Of a DNA stretch of 64,000 nt, positions 1 through 8,080 are shown one piece after another. Position numbers and translations under genes: made by a program. The notes under the pieces were generated by a model, which was given only the letters and a program-made list of their open reading frames with translations, had not been told where the DNA came from and ran no database searches. How positions within the stretch are numbered: the stretch's first letter is position 1; each line of letters begins with the position of its first letter. The DNA lies in NCBI GenBank assembly GCA_021849295.1, contig JAJZTA010000004.1, positions 1-64,000 of the forward strand, in the 5' to 3' direction. Origin of the DNA: Pseudomonadota bacterium. Lineage in GTDB: Bacteria > Pseudomonadota > Alphaproteobacteria > Micavibrionales > UBA2020.

Positions 1-1
1 G

Positions 2-121
2 GGCCTGATGATCCGCACCACCGGCGACACCATCGCCCTCTCGCCGCCGCTGATCATCTCCAAGGAACAGATCGACCAGATCTTCGACACCCTTTCAACC
101 GTTATCAAAGGACTGGCATAA
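2..121 (+). CDS. Class III (omega) aminotransferase, C-terminal end only
   Basis: The window opens inside this gene. Frame 2 reads 39 codons to a TAA, starting GLMIRTTGDTIALSPPLIIS. The block GDTIALSPPL followed by a helix ending at the stop is the usual C-terminal end of PLP-dependent class III aminotransferases (omega-amino acid:pyruvate or acetylornithine-like). The catalytic lysine and PLP site lie outside the window, so the substrate cannot be told. The next gene starts 2 nt after the stop, so the two are probably co-transcribed. Confidence 0.75.
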   Translation, partial: GLMIRTTGDTIALSPPLIISKEQIDQIFDTLSTVIKGLA

Positions 122-123
122 TC

Positions 124-510
124 ATGACCGAAGCAGCAAAACTCAAAGTACTGATCATCGAGAACGACCCCGACTACGCCAAGAAGCTGAAGAGCGCGCT
201 TGCCAACGACGGCTTCGACGTCATGCTGGCGGCAGACGGCACGGCGGGCGTCGAGATCATGGCCAACACGCCGCGCGGCTTCAACGCCGTCGTGCTGAAC
301 AACGCCCTGCCGGACATGAACGGGCTCGACGTGCTGACGGTGCTCAAGTCGCCCGCGTCGCGCGTCACGGACGTGCCGGTCATCATGGTCGCCAACGACC
401 TCTCCGCGGAGCAAGCGGAAGAAGCGAAAAGCATCGGCGCGCACGCCTGCCTGTCCGACAGGGAAGAGATCCTTCCGGCGCTCAACGCCGCGCTGAACAG
501 GCAGAAGTAA
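124..510 (+). CDS. Degenerate receiver (pseudo-receiver) domain protein
   Basis: A 128-residue single-domain protein with the beta-alpha pattern of a CheY-like receiver (LKVLIIENDPDYA start, LPDMNGLDVL after strand 3, PVIMVAND strand 4). The residues needed for phosphotransfer are changed: the phosphoacceptor Asp is Asn59 (AVVLNNALPD), the acidic pair is Glu13-Asn14, the switch Thr/Ser is Ala90, and the conserved Lys before the last helix is missing (CLSDRE). From family knowledge it should not be phosphorylated normally and more likely acts as a protein-binding receiver. It follows an aminotransferase by 2 nt and is followed by a strong terminator. The fold is clear, the role unknown. Confidence 0.85.
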   Translation: MTEAAKLKVLIIENDPDYAKKLKSALANDGFDVMLAADGTAGVEIMANTPRGFNAVVLNNALPDMNGLDVLTVLKSPASRVTDVPVIMVANDLSAEQAEEAKSIGAHACLSDREEILPALNAALNRQK

Positions 511-541
511 AAGCAGACCCGATCTTCGTTTTTTCGCCCTG

Positions 542-567
542 AAACACCCGCTGCGGCGGGTGTTTTT
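542..567 (+). terminator. Rho-independent terminator after the pseudo-receiver gene
   Basis: A 10-bp perfect stem (AAACACCCGC / GCGGGTGTTT) closes a 4-nt TGCG loop and runs into a short T stretch. It lies 31 nt after the stop at 510 and ends the aminotransferase-receiver transcript. Confidence 0.85.
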
Positions 568-695
568 CTGCGTTTTTGCGCCTGTTTTGATATCCGCGCA
601 CGTCCTGCTTCTCTCTTTAAAACCAGTGTTTTATACGGTTTTTATCCGATTTCGCTTACCCGCGAATTAATCTTATGTTAATATATTAAAATATT

Positions 696-1709
696 ATGGA
701 TATTAACCAGAGCATCAAGATGGAAACATCGTCCAGACATGAGATAGCAAGAACGATCCGCACGGTGATGACGGAACCGGCTGTGCTGCTGTCGCTGGGC
801 GATACCTTCCTGGCCGCCGCCGCCGCGGAGATCAGCGGGTTTCTGCTCAACGCCGCCTCCGCCGCCGTCGCCATCGTCGGCGGCGTCTATCTCGCCAGAA
901 CCGGGAAAAAGATCGGCCTCGGCTTTTACAGCGCGGCGGGCGTTTCCGCCTATACCGTTTGCTCCATTCTCTATCGCGGCGCGCATGAAAATGCGCTGCT
1001 GACGGCTGGCACGCTGCTGCCGGCCCTCGCCTTCTTTTGCTGGACGGTCGCCAACGCCATGGTGGGCTGGCGCGACCGGCACCATACCTACGCCCGCGGC
1101 CTTTTCGACAACGAGCATTTCTATTTCAGCCTCGGCGCGACGGCGGCGGGCAGCAACAACCCTTTGTCCACGGCCATTTTCGCCTTTTCCCTTTTCGAGC
1201 ACGAGATCAGGAAAAAACTGGCGGCGAACCCCGATACCGCACGCAAATACCGCTTCTTCCTCGATTTCCTGCATAAACACGTGACGCCGCTGCGTCTGCG
1301 CGGCACGGCTTATGCCGTCAGCGCCGTCGCCGCGATCGGCCTTGCGGCGCAGGCGCCCGAAAGCGCGCAATCCGGCTTCTACGTGCTGGCCTATGCGACT
1401 TTGATGCTGGGAAACTTCTCCTTCGACCGGCAGAAGAACAAATGTATCTACAAGAATTTCTCCGCCAGCGCGCGCACCAGCCGCATCATTCAAAGGACGC
1501 CCGCCCTCGTCTATCAAACGCCGCACCGTCCTTTTGCGGCGCCTGCGCCTCGCACGCGCATACGCGCGCAAAGCGACAATATCTTCCGCATCTACCGTCC
1601 CGTGCAAAAGAACGTCGCCGTGATCTGCACCTGCACGCTGGACAACCGGCAGATCTATCGCTGGAATACGCGCGCTTCCAAGTTCCGCAGGGCCAAGGGC
1701 GCCGTCTAA
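696..1709 (+). CDS. Multi-pass membrane protein of unknown function
   Basis: 337 residues that I do not recognise as a named family. About four hydrophobic segments are visible (roughly residues 45-66, 75-95, 101-120 and 210-228), with a soluble stretch between (FDNEHFYFSLGATAAGSNNP). A basic C-terminal tail of about 90 residues carries several Arg/Ala/Pro-rich stretches. The start is uncertain: ATG 696 and ATG 720 are both in frame and neither has a good ribosome site. Upstream DNA (about 600-695) is AT-rich and should hold the promoter. It stands alone between a terminator and a hairpin, so it is probably monocistronic. An antisense frame of similar length on the other strand is a composition shadow. 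Confidence 0.6.
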   Translation: MDINQSIKMETSSRHEIARTIRTVMTEPAVLLSLGDTFLAAAAAEISGFLLNAASAAVAIVGGVYLARTGKKIGLGFYSAAGVSAYTVCSILYRGAHENALLTAGTLLPALAFFCWTVANAMVGWRDRHHTYARGLFDNEHFYFSLGATAAGSNNPLSTAIFAFSLFEHEIRKKLAANPDTARKYRFFLDFLHKHVTPLRLRGTAYAVSAVAAIGLAAQAPESAQSGFYVLAYATLMLGNFSFDRQKNKCIYKNFSASARTSRIIQRTPALVYQTPHRPFAAPAPRTRIRAQSDNIFRIYRPVQKNVAVICTCTLDNRQIYRWNTRASKFRRAKGAV

Positions 1710-1820
1710 CGGGACCGGATTGGTATTCTAAATTGCCATCTATATCTTACCGATTATTCATATATGTATGACATCATGGTAATTGTGGGGGCTTTGCACG
1801 CAATATGAATAGAAAGAAAA

Positions 1821-1860
1821 CAAAGAGTTAAGAGTGGCACGACTCTTGCTTTGTATTTTT
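1821..1860 (+). terminator. Bulged stem-loop with T-run upstream of motA
   Basis: CAAAG pairs with CTTTG and, inside it, AAGAGT pairs with ACTCTT around a 6-nt loop; the structure ends in TATTTTT. It sits between the unknown membrane gene and motA. It could terminate the upstream gene or act as a leader structure for motAB. No gene is seen in 1710-1897. Confidence 0.55.
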
Positions 1861-1897
1861 GAGGGACAGGGCATTTGCCACTCAAAGGGGACAGACA

Positions 1898-2764
1898 ATG
1901 AAAGACAGTTTCGACGATTCGCTACCCAAACTCTCGCGACCCGCCGTCTGGGGCGGCGCGGCGGGGCTTTTTCTCATTCTGGGCGCGGTCACGCTCAGCA
2001 CCAACCACCTCGTCGCCTTCTTCAGCATCGAGGGCGTGATGGTCGTCTTCGGCGGCGTGATGGCCGTCGCCTTCATGAGCTTCGGCGCGAAAGACGTCCA
2101 CGAGGCGCTCTCCGCCATCCGCCACATGTTCCGCGAGCCGCCCGCCTCCGACGACGAGATCCGCCGCGACGTGCTCGACATTCTGCAATGGGCGCGCATC
2201 CTGCGCGACAAAGGCACGCTCGGCCTTGAAAAAATCATCAACCGGACCAGCCGCAACGATCCCTTTCTCGCCTTCGGCCTCACCATGGTGGTGAGCGACT
2301 ACAAGCCCGAGGAAATCCGCGTCATGATGGAAACCGCGGCCGATACCCGCTACGAGCGCGACAGCGGCCCCGTGCAGGTGCTGCACGCCATGGCCAGCCA
2401 CGCGCCCGCCTTCGGCATGGTCGGCACGCTGATCGGCATGGTGACGATGCTCTACAGCCTCAGCGTCAACCCGACCCATATCGGCCCCGCGCTCGCCGTC
2501 TCGTTCCTCTCGACCTTCTACGGCGTCGTTTCGGCGCGGATGATCTACATGCCCGCCGCCGCCAAGCTGACGCAAAAGCTCGACAGCGACCGCTTCCGCA
2601 ACCTGCTGATCACCGAAGGCATGGTGCTGATCGCGTCGAAAAAATCCTCCGTCTACGTGCAGGACCGCCTCAACAGCTTCCTCACGCCCGAGCAGCGCGA
2701 CGGCCTCGCCAGCGTTCTGCACGAGCGCGCCCTGCGCAACCTGAAGAAGACGGCCACGGCATGA
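1898..2764 (+). CDS. motA: Flagellar stator protein MotA
   Basis: A 288-residue MotA/PomA-family stator subunit that, with MotB, forms the proton or sodium channel powering flagellar rotation. Four membrane segments are visible: two near the N-terminus (about 13-35 and 38-60) and two after a large cytoplasmic domain (about 155-205). The signature PAFGMVGTLIGMV at the start of segment 3 carries the conserved channel proline. I chose ATG 1898 because AAGGGG lies just upstream; a longer TTG-start reading from 1859 adds 13 residues and overlaps the hairpin. The stop overlaps the motB start (ATGA), so the pair is translationally coupled. Confidence 0.93.
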   Translation: MKDSFDDSLPKLSRPAVWGGAAGLFLILGAVTLSTNHLVAFFSIEGVMVVFGGVMAVAFMSFGAKDVHEALSAIRHMFREPPASDDEIRRDVLDILQWARILRDKGTLGLEKIINRTSRNDPFLAFGLTMVVSDYKPEEIRVMMETAADTRYERDSGPVQVLHAMASHAPAFGMVGTLIGMVTMLYSLSVNPTHIGPALAVSFLSTFYGVVSARMIYMPAAAKLTQKLDSDRFRNLLITEGMVLIASKKSSVYVQDRLNSFLTPEQRDGLASVLHERALRNLKKTATA

Positions 2765-3408
2765 GAAAGAGCTACCGCCATAAAGTCCCCGCGCAGGACA
2801 TCCACGTCAACGACTGGCTGCTCACCTATTCTGACATGATCACGCTGCTGCTCTGCTTCTTCGCCGTGTTTCTCTCCGTCTCGGTGCCGAAGAGCGCCCT
2901 GCTGCACATGCAACAGCAGGCCGGCTGGAACAGCTCCGATTTCAACGGCAGCGGCACGGCGAAAGGCCAGCCGCGCATCGTCGTGCCCGCCGACGCGATG
3001 GTCGGCAACCGCATCATCGCGCTGAAAATGAGCAGCCGCCTGTTTTTCACCCCCGGCTCCGCGACGCTGACGCCGCAGGGCAAGACCATCCTCAAAAAGG
3101 AAGCCGACGTGCTTTTGTCGCCGCAGTACCGGAATTACGAGATCACCGTCGAGGGCCACACCGACGACACGCCCGTCCACACCGCCGAGTTCCCGAACAA
3201 CTGGGTGCTTTCGTCCGCGCGCGCGGGCGCGGTGGTGAGCTATTTCATCACCCTCGGCGTCAATCCGCAGATGCTCCGCGCCGCCGGCTATGCCGACGTC
3301 TTCCCCGTCGCCCCCGACCGCGACGCGAACGGCAAAGCCATTCCCGCCAATCAGGCGAAGAACCGGCGCGTGGTGATCAAGCTGCAGAAGATCGGGGCGG
3401 CGGAGTAA
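2761..3408 (+). CDS. motB: Flagellar stator protein MotB (OmpA-like C-terminus)
   Basis: 215 residues. One N-terminal membrane helix carries the ion-binding aspartate Asp25 in TYSDMITLL. A short periplasmic linker follows, then an OmpA/Pal-like peptidoglycan-binding domain with the EGHTDDTPV and NRRVVI motifs. It pairs with MotA and anchors the stator to the wall. The protein is at the short end of the family because the linker is reduced. The start overlaps the motA stop by 4 nt. The stop lies 3 nt from the end of the convergent fliJ gene, with no room for a separate terminator. Confidence 0.93.
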   Translation: MRKSYRHKVPAQDIHVNDWLLTYSDMITLLLCFFAVFLSVSVPKSALLHMQQQAGWNSSDFNGSGTAKGQPRIVVPADAMVGNRIIALKMSSRLFFTPGSATLTPQGKTILKKEADVLLSPQYRNYEITVEGHTDDTPVHTAEFPNNWVLSSARAGAVVSYFITLGVNPQMLRAAGYADVFPVAPDRDANGKAIPANQAKNRRVVIKLQKIGAAE

Positions 3409-3411
3409 GGA

Positions 3412-3831
3412 TCACTCCCGCTCTTTGCGCCGAAACCCTTCAAGCCCGATTTCATCAAGCTCTTTCGTCTCTTTCAGCGCGCGTTCTTCCGCTTCGAGGC
3501 GGTCGCGTTCGGCCTGGGTCATTTCGTATTTTTTGAGTTCGCTGAAGGTGTCCATCATGCTGTCTTTGGCGGATTCGATCTCGCGTTCCAGCGCTTCTTT
3601 TTGCGCGTCGGAGTCCTTCTGCTTCTGCTTGACCTTGGCGGCGTAGCCGGTGAAGGTGAAGTTGACGTCGCCGTTGGTGCGCACGGCTTCCTTTTCTTTT
3701 TCAAACTCGCGGTCGAGCTCGCGGCGCCGCTTTTCCAGTTCCGCCATCGCCGTATAAAGCTTGGCGAGCACCTGCCTTTTTTCGTCAAGCTCGTGCTTGT
3801 GCAGGCGGATCAATGTCGAAAGGTCGGCCAT
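3412..3831 (-). CDS. fliJ: Flagellar export protein FliJ-like
   Basis: A 139-residue, almost wholly charged helical protein (ELEKRRRELDREFEKEKEAV and similar heptads) that should form an antiparallel coiled coil. It has no membrane segment. FliJ is poorly conserved, so the call rests on coiled-coil content, length and position: it starts on the last base of fliI, its ATPase partner. In the flagellar type III export apparatus FliJ acts as the stalk that couples the FliI ring to FlhA. Confidence 0.82.
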   Translation of the reverse strand: MADLSTLIRLHKHELDEKRQVLAKLYTAMAELEKRRRELDREFEKEKEAVRTNGDVNFTFTGYAAKVKQKQKDSDAQKEALEREIESAKDSMMDTFSELKKYEMTQAERDRLEAEERALKETKELDEIGLEGFRRKERE

Positions 3832-5177
3832 TATTGTTTCTGCTGCGCGGCGCCGAGAATTTGCGCCAGCCTCTTGTAGCCCTCGTCGAGAGAGGTTTTT
3901 TCATCCGGCCGCTGGGCGAGGAACTTTTCCAGCTCGGGATAAATCCCGATCGCCTCGTCCACCTTCGGATCCGAGCCGCGGCGGTAGGCGCCGAGGCGGA
4001 TAAGTTCCGCCATGTCTTCATAAGTAGACATGGCCTCGCGCCCGCGTTTCACCAGTTCGGCCTGCTGCGGCGTAAGGCACTTCGGCATCGAGCGCGAAAT
4101 GCTGCGCAAAACGTTGATGGCAGGATAGCGCCCGCGGTCGGCAATCGCGCGTTCCAGCACGACGTGGCCGTCGATGATGCCGCGCACGGCGTCGGAGATC
4201 GGCTCGTTGTGATCGTCGCCCTCAACCAGCACGGAGAAGAACGCCGTGATGTCGCCGCTGTTTTTGACCCCCGGCCCCGCGCGTTCCAAAAGCTTGGCCA
4301 GTTCCGAGAAGGTCGTCGGCGGATAACCTTTACTTGTGGGCGGCTCGCCGGCGGAAAGGCCGATCTCGCGCTGCGCCATGGCGAAGCGCGTGACGCTGTC
4401 GATCATGCACAGCACCTGTTTGCCCTGATTGCGGAAGTATTCGGCGATCGCCAGCGTCATGTAGGCGCCCTGGCGGCGCATCAGCGGCGCCTCGTCCGAC
4501 GTCGAGACGACCAGCACGCAGCGCTTCAGGCCCTGCGGCCCGAGATCTTCTTCGATAAATTCCTTCACCTCGCGTCCGCGCTCGCCGATCAGGCCGATGA
4601 CGCTGACGTCGGCGGCGGTATAGCGCGCCAGCATCGACATCATCACCGATTTGCCGACGCCCGAGCCGGAGAAGATGCCCATCCGTTGTCCACGACAAGT
4701 GGACAAAAAACTATTAATTGCGCGGACACCTAAGTCCAGCTTGTCGCCGAGGCGCTTGCGGTCGTGCGCGGCGGGCGGGGGGCTGCGCAGCGGCATGGCG
4801 ATGTTGCCGGGGAAGATCGGCCCCTTGCCGTCGATCGGCTCGCCCAGTGCGTTGACCACGCGGCCAAGCCATGTCTCGTCGGGGAACACCGCCGCCTGCA
4901 CCGCCGCCACTTCGGCGCGGCAGCCGAGGCCGACATGGTCCAGCGTCTTGAAGGGCATAAGCAGCGCGCGCCCCTCGCGGAAGCCCACCACCTCGCACGG
5001 CACGGCGTCCGCCCCGCGCGGCGTCAGGTTGCAGCGGTCGCCGATGGAAAGCTCGCGCTCCACGCCGCCGACCTCGACCAGAAGCCCGAGAATTTTGGTC
5101 ACGCGCCCGTAAAGCTGGTATTCCGCCAGACCGTCGATGCGCGTCGCCAGATTTTCGATGAAATGCTGTCCCGCCAT
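3831..5177 (-). CDS. fliI: Flagellum-specific export ATPase FliI
   Basis: 448 residues, F1-beta-like hexameric ATPase that energises flagellar type III export. Visible parts: N-terminal beta-barrel, CRGQRMGIFSGSGVGKS with the Walker A motif at 171-177, GERGREVKEFIEED, the Walker B strand VLCMIDSVTRFA, and the PTSKGYPPTTFSEL loop. It heads a fliI-fliJ pair convergent with motAB. Codons 149-165, just before the P-loop, are markedly unlike the rest of the gene (TTA, AGT, CGT, GGA, CAA) and contain a perfect 8-bp hairpin; a smaller patch covers TSKGY. The reading frame is intact. Confidence 0.96.
   Translation of the reverse strand: MAGQHFIENLATRIDGLAEYQLYGRVTKILGLLVEVGGVERELSIGDRCNLTPRGADAVPCEVVGFREGRALLMPFKTLDHVGLGCRAEVAAVQAAVFPDETWLGRVVNALGEPIDGKGPIFPGNIAMPLRSPPPAAHDRKRLGDKLDLGVRAINSFLSTCRGQRMGIFSGSGVGKSVMMSMLARYTAADVSVIGLIGERGREVKEFIEEDLGPQGLKRCVLVVSTSDEAPLMRRQGAYMTLAIAEYFRNQGKQVLCMIDSVTRFAMAQREIGLSAGEPPTSKGYPPTTFSELAKLLERAGPGVKNSGDITAFFSVLVEGDDHNEPISDAVRGIIDGHVVLERAIADRGRYPAINVLRSISRSMPKCLTPQQAELVKRGREAMSTYEDMAELIRLGAYRRGSDPKVDEAIGIYPELEKFLAQRPDEKTSLDEGYKRLAQILGAAQQKQ
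4686..4706. repeat. Perfect 8-bp inverted repeat inside fliI
   Basis: TTGTCCAC and GTGGACAA flank a 5-nt GACAA loop, followed on the plus strand by AAAAAAC. It falls in the codon-atypical tract of fliI that encodes the conserved CRGQR motif. Confidence 0.7.
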
Positions 5178-5250
5178 TTAAAATCCACCCCTGCCTTCCA
5201 GTATATAATGAAAAGCGGGGAAAGGATAGTGGCGCGTTATATCGCAAATA

Positions 5251-6216
5251 TCAGGGCCACGGATGGCGCGTCACATTGCGCGTGGCCTTCAGCTTGCCGT
5301 TGACGCGCTCGGGCGCGTAGGTCGCCTTCAGAAACGCGCAGTGGAGCGCGGAGGTCAGTTTTTTCTGGTTATCGTTCGCCGCGCCCCAGAAACTGCGCGC
5401 CAGCGACGGATTAAGAATGCGCCGCTGCAGAATGTCGGACTTCATCCCTGCCAGATAGTTGCCCGCGCCGGAGAAGTGCCGTCCAAGGCGCAAGACGTCC
5501 TGCTTGTCATGGATGTTAAAGCCCGGGCTGTTCGGCTCGTCGATCTTGAATTCGAAACGCCTGGGTTTCTGTTTGCCGTCGTATACGCCGAGCATCGCGC
5601 CGTATCTTTTGCTCATGTCGTCGCCGTAGATGCGCGGGAGCAATTGCGACGGCCACGACACGTCGAACCACGAGAGAAAACCTTTGCGCAACGTGACGTT
5701 CTCATCCTCCCGGTTGCGCGAAGCGGGAGAGCCTCTTTTCTTCAGCCACGCGTCGCGGATCTGGCTCTTGGCCAGATTCTGGTGCGCCGTCGCGTCCGCC
5801 TCGATCATGGCGTCGTTGATGAAAAACGCCGTGAAGTCGGCGTTTTTCGACTTCTCGCTGTCCCAGGCGATCAGCCCGTGATAATCCTGCCAGGCGTGGC
5901 GCAGCTCGTGCGCGAGTACCTCGAGGCCGAAATCGGACCCGACGTATTTCGCCCCGATCGCCACGACGCCGGTGCCGGTCGTGTAATAGCCGCCGCAATT
6001 GACGGCGGTGCGGTCGATGAAAAATTTGATGCCGTGTTCCTTGGCCCATTTCAGCTCTGCGGCAATCAGCGGCGAGGCGGCGGCCTTGTTGAACAGTTTT
6101 CTGAGCGCCTTTTTGTCCTCGATCTTGCGCTTGCGCGACCACTTGCGGCGCATCTTTGTGAAGGCCGCCTGATGCGCCCACCGGACTTGCGGCTTATGTT
6201 TGCGTTTCGAGGCCAT
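5251..6216 (-). CDS. Putative zinc metallopeptidase-like protein (HELRH motif)
   Basis: A 321-residue basic protein without signal peptide or membrane segment. Residues 99-110 read EVLAHELRHAWQ, an HExxH motif at His103-His107; Glu139 in IEADATAH is a plausible third ligand. This resembles the DUF6782-type putative metallopeptidase domains, an assignment from memory of the motif rather than a search. Residues 1-45 are very rich in Lys and Arg (KRKHKPQ, RRKWSRKRK). It has its own TTGACA-17-TATAGT promoter and stands alone between fliI and thyA, so the neighbours do not hint at substrate. Confidence 0.65.
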   Translation of the reverse strand: MASKRKHKPQVRWAHQAAFTKMRRKWSRKRKIEDKKALRKLFNKAAASPLIAAELKWAKEHGIKFFIDRTAVNCGGYYTTGTGVVAIGAKYVGSDFGLEVLAHELRHAWQDYHGLIAWDSEKSKNADFTAFFINDAMIEADATAHQNLAKSQIRDAWLKKRGSPASRNREDENVTLRKGFLSWFDVSWPSQLLPRIYGDDMSKRYGAMLGVYDGKQKPRRFEFKIDEPNSPGFNIHDKQDVLRLGRHFSGAGNYLAGMKSDILQRRILNPSLARSFWGAANDNQKKLTSALHCAFLKATYAPERVNGKLKATRNVTRHPWP

Positions 6217-6254
6217 GGCGGTTCACCTGATCTGTATAATTGTTTTTCCATAGG

Positions 6255-6283
6255 ACTATATTCCTGTAGCTATATTATGTCAA
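6255..6283 (-). promoter_or_regulatory. Sigma70-type promoter of the HELRH protein gene
   Basis: On the minus strand TTGACA (6278-6283), 17-nt spacer, TATAGT (6255-6260). Transcription would start near 6248, about 30 nt before the ATG at 6216. Confidence 0.75.
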
Positions 6284-6366
6284 TTTTAAATATCTAGCTT
6301 GTTGAAAATTATGGGGTTTTGTGCCATTTTGGGGGCTAAAACACACAACACCTGAGGGGGGATTCG

Positions 6367-7161
6367 ATGAAGCAATATCTCGACCTGATGCGCCATGTCC
6401 TTGATACGGGCGTCAAAAAACACAACCGCACCGGCGTCGACACCATCGCCGCCTTCGGCTACCAGAACCGCTACGACCTTTCCCAAGGCTTCCCGCTCGT
6501 CACGACCAAGAAGGTCCATCTGCACTCGATCATCCACGAACTGCTGTGGTTTTTGCAGGGCGACACCAACATCAAATACCTCAAAGAAAACAAAGTTCGC
6601 ATCTGGGACGAATGGGCGGATGAAAACGGCGACCTCGGCCCCGTCTACGGCCACCAGTGGCGCTCGTGGACGGCCAAAAACGGCCAGACCGTCGACCAGA
6701 TCAAACTGGTGGTGGACGAGATCAAAAAGAACCCCGACAGCCGCCGCCTGATCGTCTCGGCATGGAACCCCGCCGACATCCCCGAGATGGCGCTGGCGCC
6801 CTGCCACTGCCTCTTCCAGTTCGCGGTGACGGACGGCAAACTGTCCTGCCAGCTTTACCAGCGCAGCGCGGACGTTTTCCTCGGCGTGCCGTTCAACATC
6901 GCCTCTTACGCGCTTTTGACGCTGATGATCGCGCAGGTGACGGGGCTCAAGCCCGGCGAGTTCATCCACAGCTTCGGCGACGTGCATATCTACACCAACC
7001 ATATCCCGCAGGTGAAATTGCAACTGGAGCGCGAGCCCTATGCTCTGCCGCAGATGAAGATCAATCCGGACGTGAAGGACATCTTCTCCTTCAAATACGA
7101 AGACTTCGAACTGGTCAACTACCGGCACCACGAAGCGATCAAGGGCAAGGTCGCGGTATGA
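6367..7161 (+). CDS. thyA: Thymidylate synthase
   Basis: 264 residues, the Escherichia coli length. Converts dUMP to dTMP using methylene-tetrahydrofolate. The catalytic cysteine is Cys146 in [12 protein letters not shown]. Other landmarks are the N-terminal arginine loop ([10 protein letters not shown]), the QLYQRSAD segment and the C-terminal end IKGKVAV, close to the family's IKAPVAV end. It opens a thyA-folB-folA cluster in which folA regenerates the folate oxidised by ThyA. Its stop overlaps the folB start by ATGA. Confidence 0.97.
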   Translation: MKQYLDLMRHVLDTGVKKHNRTGVDTIAAFGYQNRYDLSQGFPLVTTKKVHLHSIIHELLWFLQGDTNIKYLKENKVRIWDEWADENGDLGPVYGHQWRSWTAKNGQTVDQIKLVVDEIKKNPDSRRLIVSAWNPADIPEMALAPCHCLFQFAVTDGKLSCQLYQRSADVFLGVPFNIASYALLTLMIAQVTGLKPGEFIHSFGDVHIYTNHIPQVKLQLEREPYALPQMKINPDVKDIFSFKYEDFELVNYRHHEAIKGKVAV

Positions 7162-7556
7162 GCGTCGAACAGAGCCTCGCCGACTACCAGAAAATCTCGC
7201 TCGAAGATGTCGAGGTGGAGATCGAGCTCGGCTGCGCCGACTGGGAAAGGCTCAAGCCGCAAAGGGTGCTGGTGGACGTCGATCTTTACAGCTTCAAGGA
7301 GAAATATAACGGCAAATCGCTGAAAGATTGCGTCGATTACGAGCGGCCGTTCCTCTACATCACCAAGACATGGCCGAAGCGCGGGCATGTCGTCCTGTTC
7401 GAAGATCTCGCCGAGGACCTGGTCGCCTTCTGCCTCAAGGACAAGCTGGTGGACGCCGTGCGCGTGCGCATCCGCAAGCCGCACGTCTATAACGGGCGCG
7501 GCACGGCGGCGATAGAATTTTTCCGCACGCGCAAGACCCAAGGGAGGAAAAAATAG
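7158..7556 (+). CDS. folB: Dihydroneopterin aldolase-like protein
   Basis: 132 residues starting at the ATG that overlaps the thyA stop. Pattern of the FolB tunnelling fold: [23 protein letters not shown] at the N-terminus, DCVDYE in the middle, [14 protein letters not shown] before the last strands, and [15 protein letters not shown] containing the catalytic-type lysine. FolB cleaves dihydroneopterin to 6-hydroxymethyl-dihydropterin in folate synthesis. Its position between thyA and folA supports the folate role. It is somewhat divergent, so a related pterin-handling activity is possible. Confidence 0.85.
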   Translation: MSVEQSLADYQKISLEDVEVEIELGCADWERLKPQRVLVDVDLYSFKEKYNGKSLKDCVDYERPFLYITKTWPKRGHVVLFEDLAEDLVAFCLKDKLVDAVRVRIRKPHVYNGRGTAAIEFFRTRKTQGRKK

Positions 7557-7558
7557 TC

Positions 7559-8062
7559 ATGATATCCCTCATCGCCGCCGTGGCGGAGAACGGCGTGATC
7601 GGCAATCACAACGATCTGCCGTGGAAGATCAAAAGCGAGATGAAATATTTCGTGCGCATGACGAAGGGCAAGCCCATCATCCTCGGACGGCAGACGTTCG
7701 AATCCGTCGGCAACCCCCTGAAAGACCGCCCGAATATCGTGGTGACGCGCGACACGGGCTATCGCCGCGACGACGCCACCGTCACGCATTCGATCGAGGA
7801 AGCGCTTGCCGCCGCGAAGAAGATCGCCGCCGAAACGGGGCAGGACGAAATCATGATCGGCGGCGGCGCGGAAATCTACAAACTCGCCCTGCCCGTGACC
7901 GACCGCATGTATATCACCGAGGTGCATCTGCAGCCCGAAGGCGACACCCACTTCCCCGACTACGATCCCGCCGAGTGGGAGGAAACGAAGTCAGAGTTCC
8001 ACAAGGCCGCGGAAGGCGAAAGCGCGGACTACACTATTCGCGTGTTGGACAGGAAGAAGTAA
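7559..8062 (+). CDS. folA: Dihydrofolate reductase
   Basis: 167 residues. NADPH-dependent reduction of dihydrofolate. Motifs: IAAVAENGVIGNHNDLPWKI (substrate loop), GKPIILGRQTFESVG (cofactor binding), IMIGGGAEIYKLAL, and TEVHLQPEGDTHFPD. The substrate-binding acid is Glu (KSEMKYF) rather than the Asp of E. coli, as in several other DHFRs. It starts 2 nt after folB and is the last gene of the thyA-folB-folA cluster; the convergent phosphatase gene ends 18 nt away. Confidence 0.97.
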   Translation: MISLIAAVAENGVIGNHNDLPWKIKSEMKYFVRMTKGKPIILGRQTFESVGNPLKDRPNIVVTRDTGYRRDDATVTHSIEEALAAAKKIAAETGQDEIMIGGGAEIYKLALPVTDRMYITEVHLQPEGDTHFPDYDPAEWEETKSEFHKAAEGESADYTIRVLDRKK

Positions 8063-8080
8063 AAACCAGGCAAACCAGGC

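Noticed and set aside
678-1607. Minus-strand 309-codon frame opposite the membrane protein gene
   Set aside because: Low-complexity Arg/Gly/Ala sequence without helices; the plus-strand frame has clear membrane segments.
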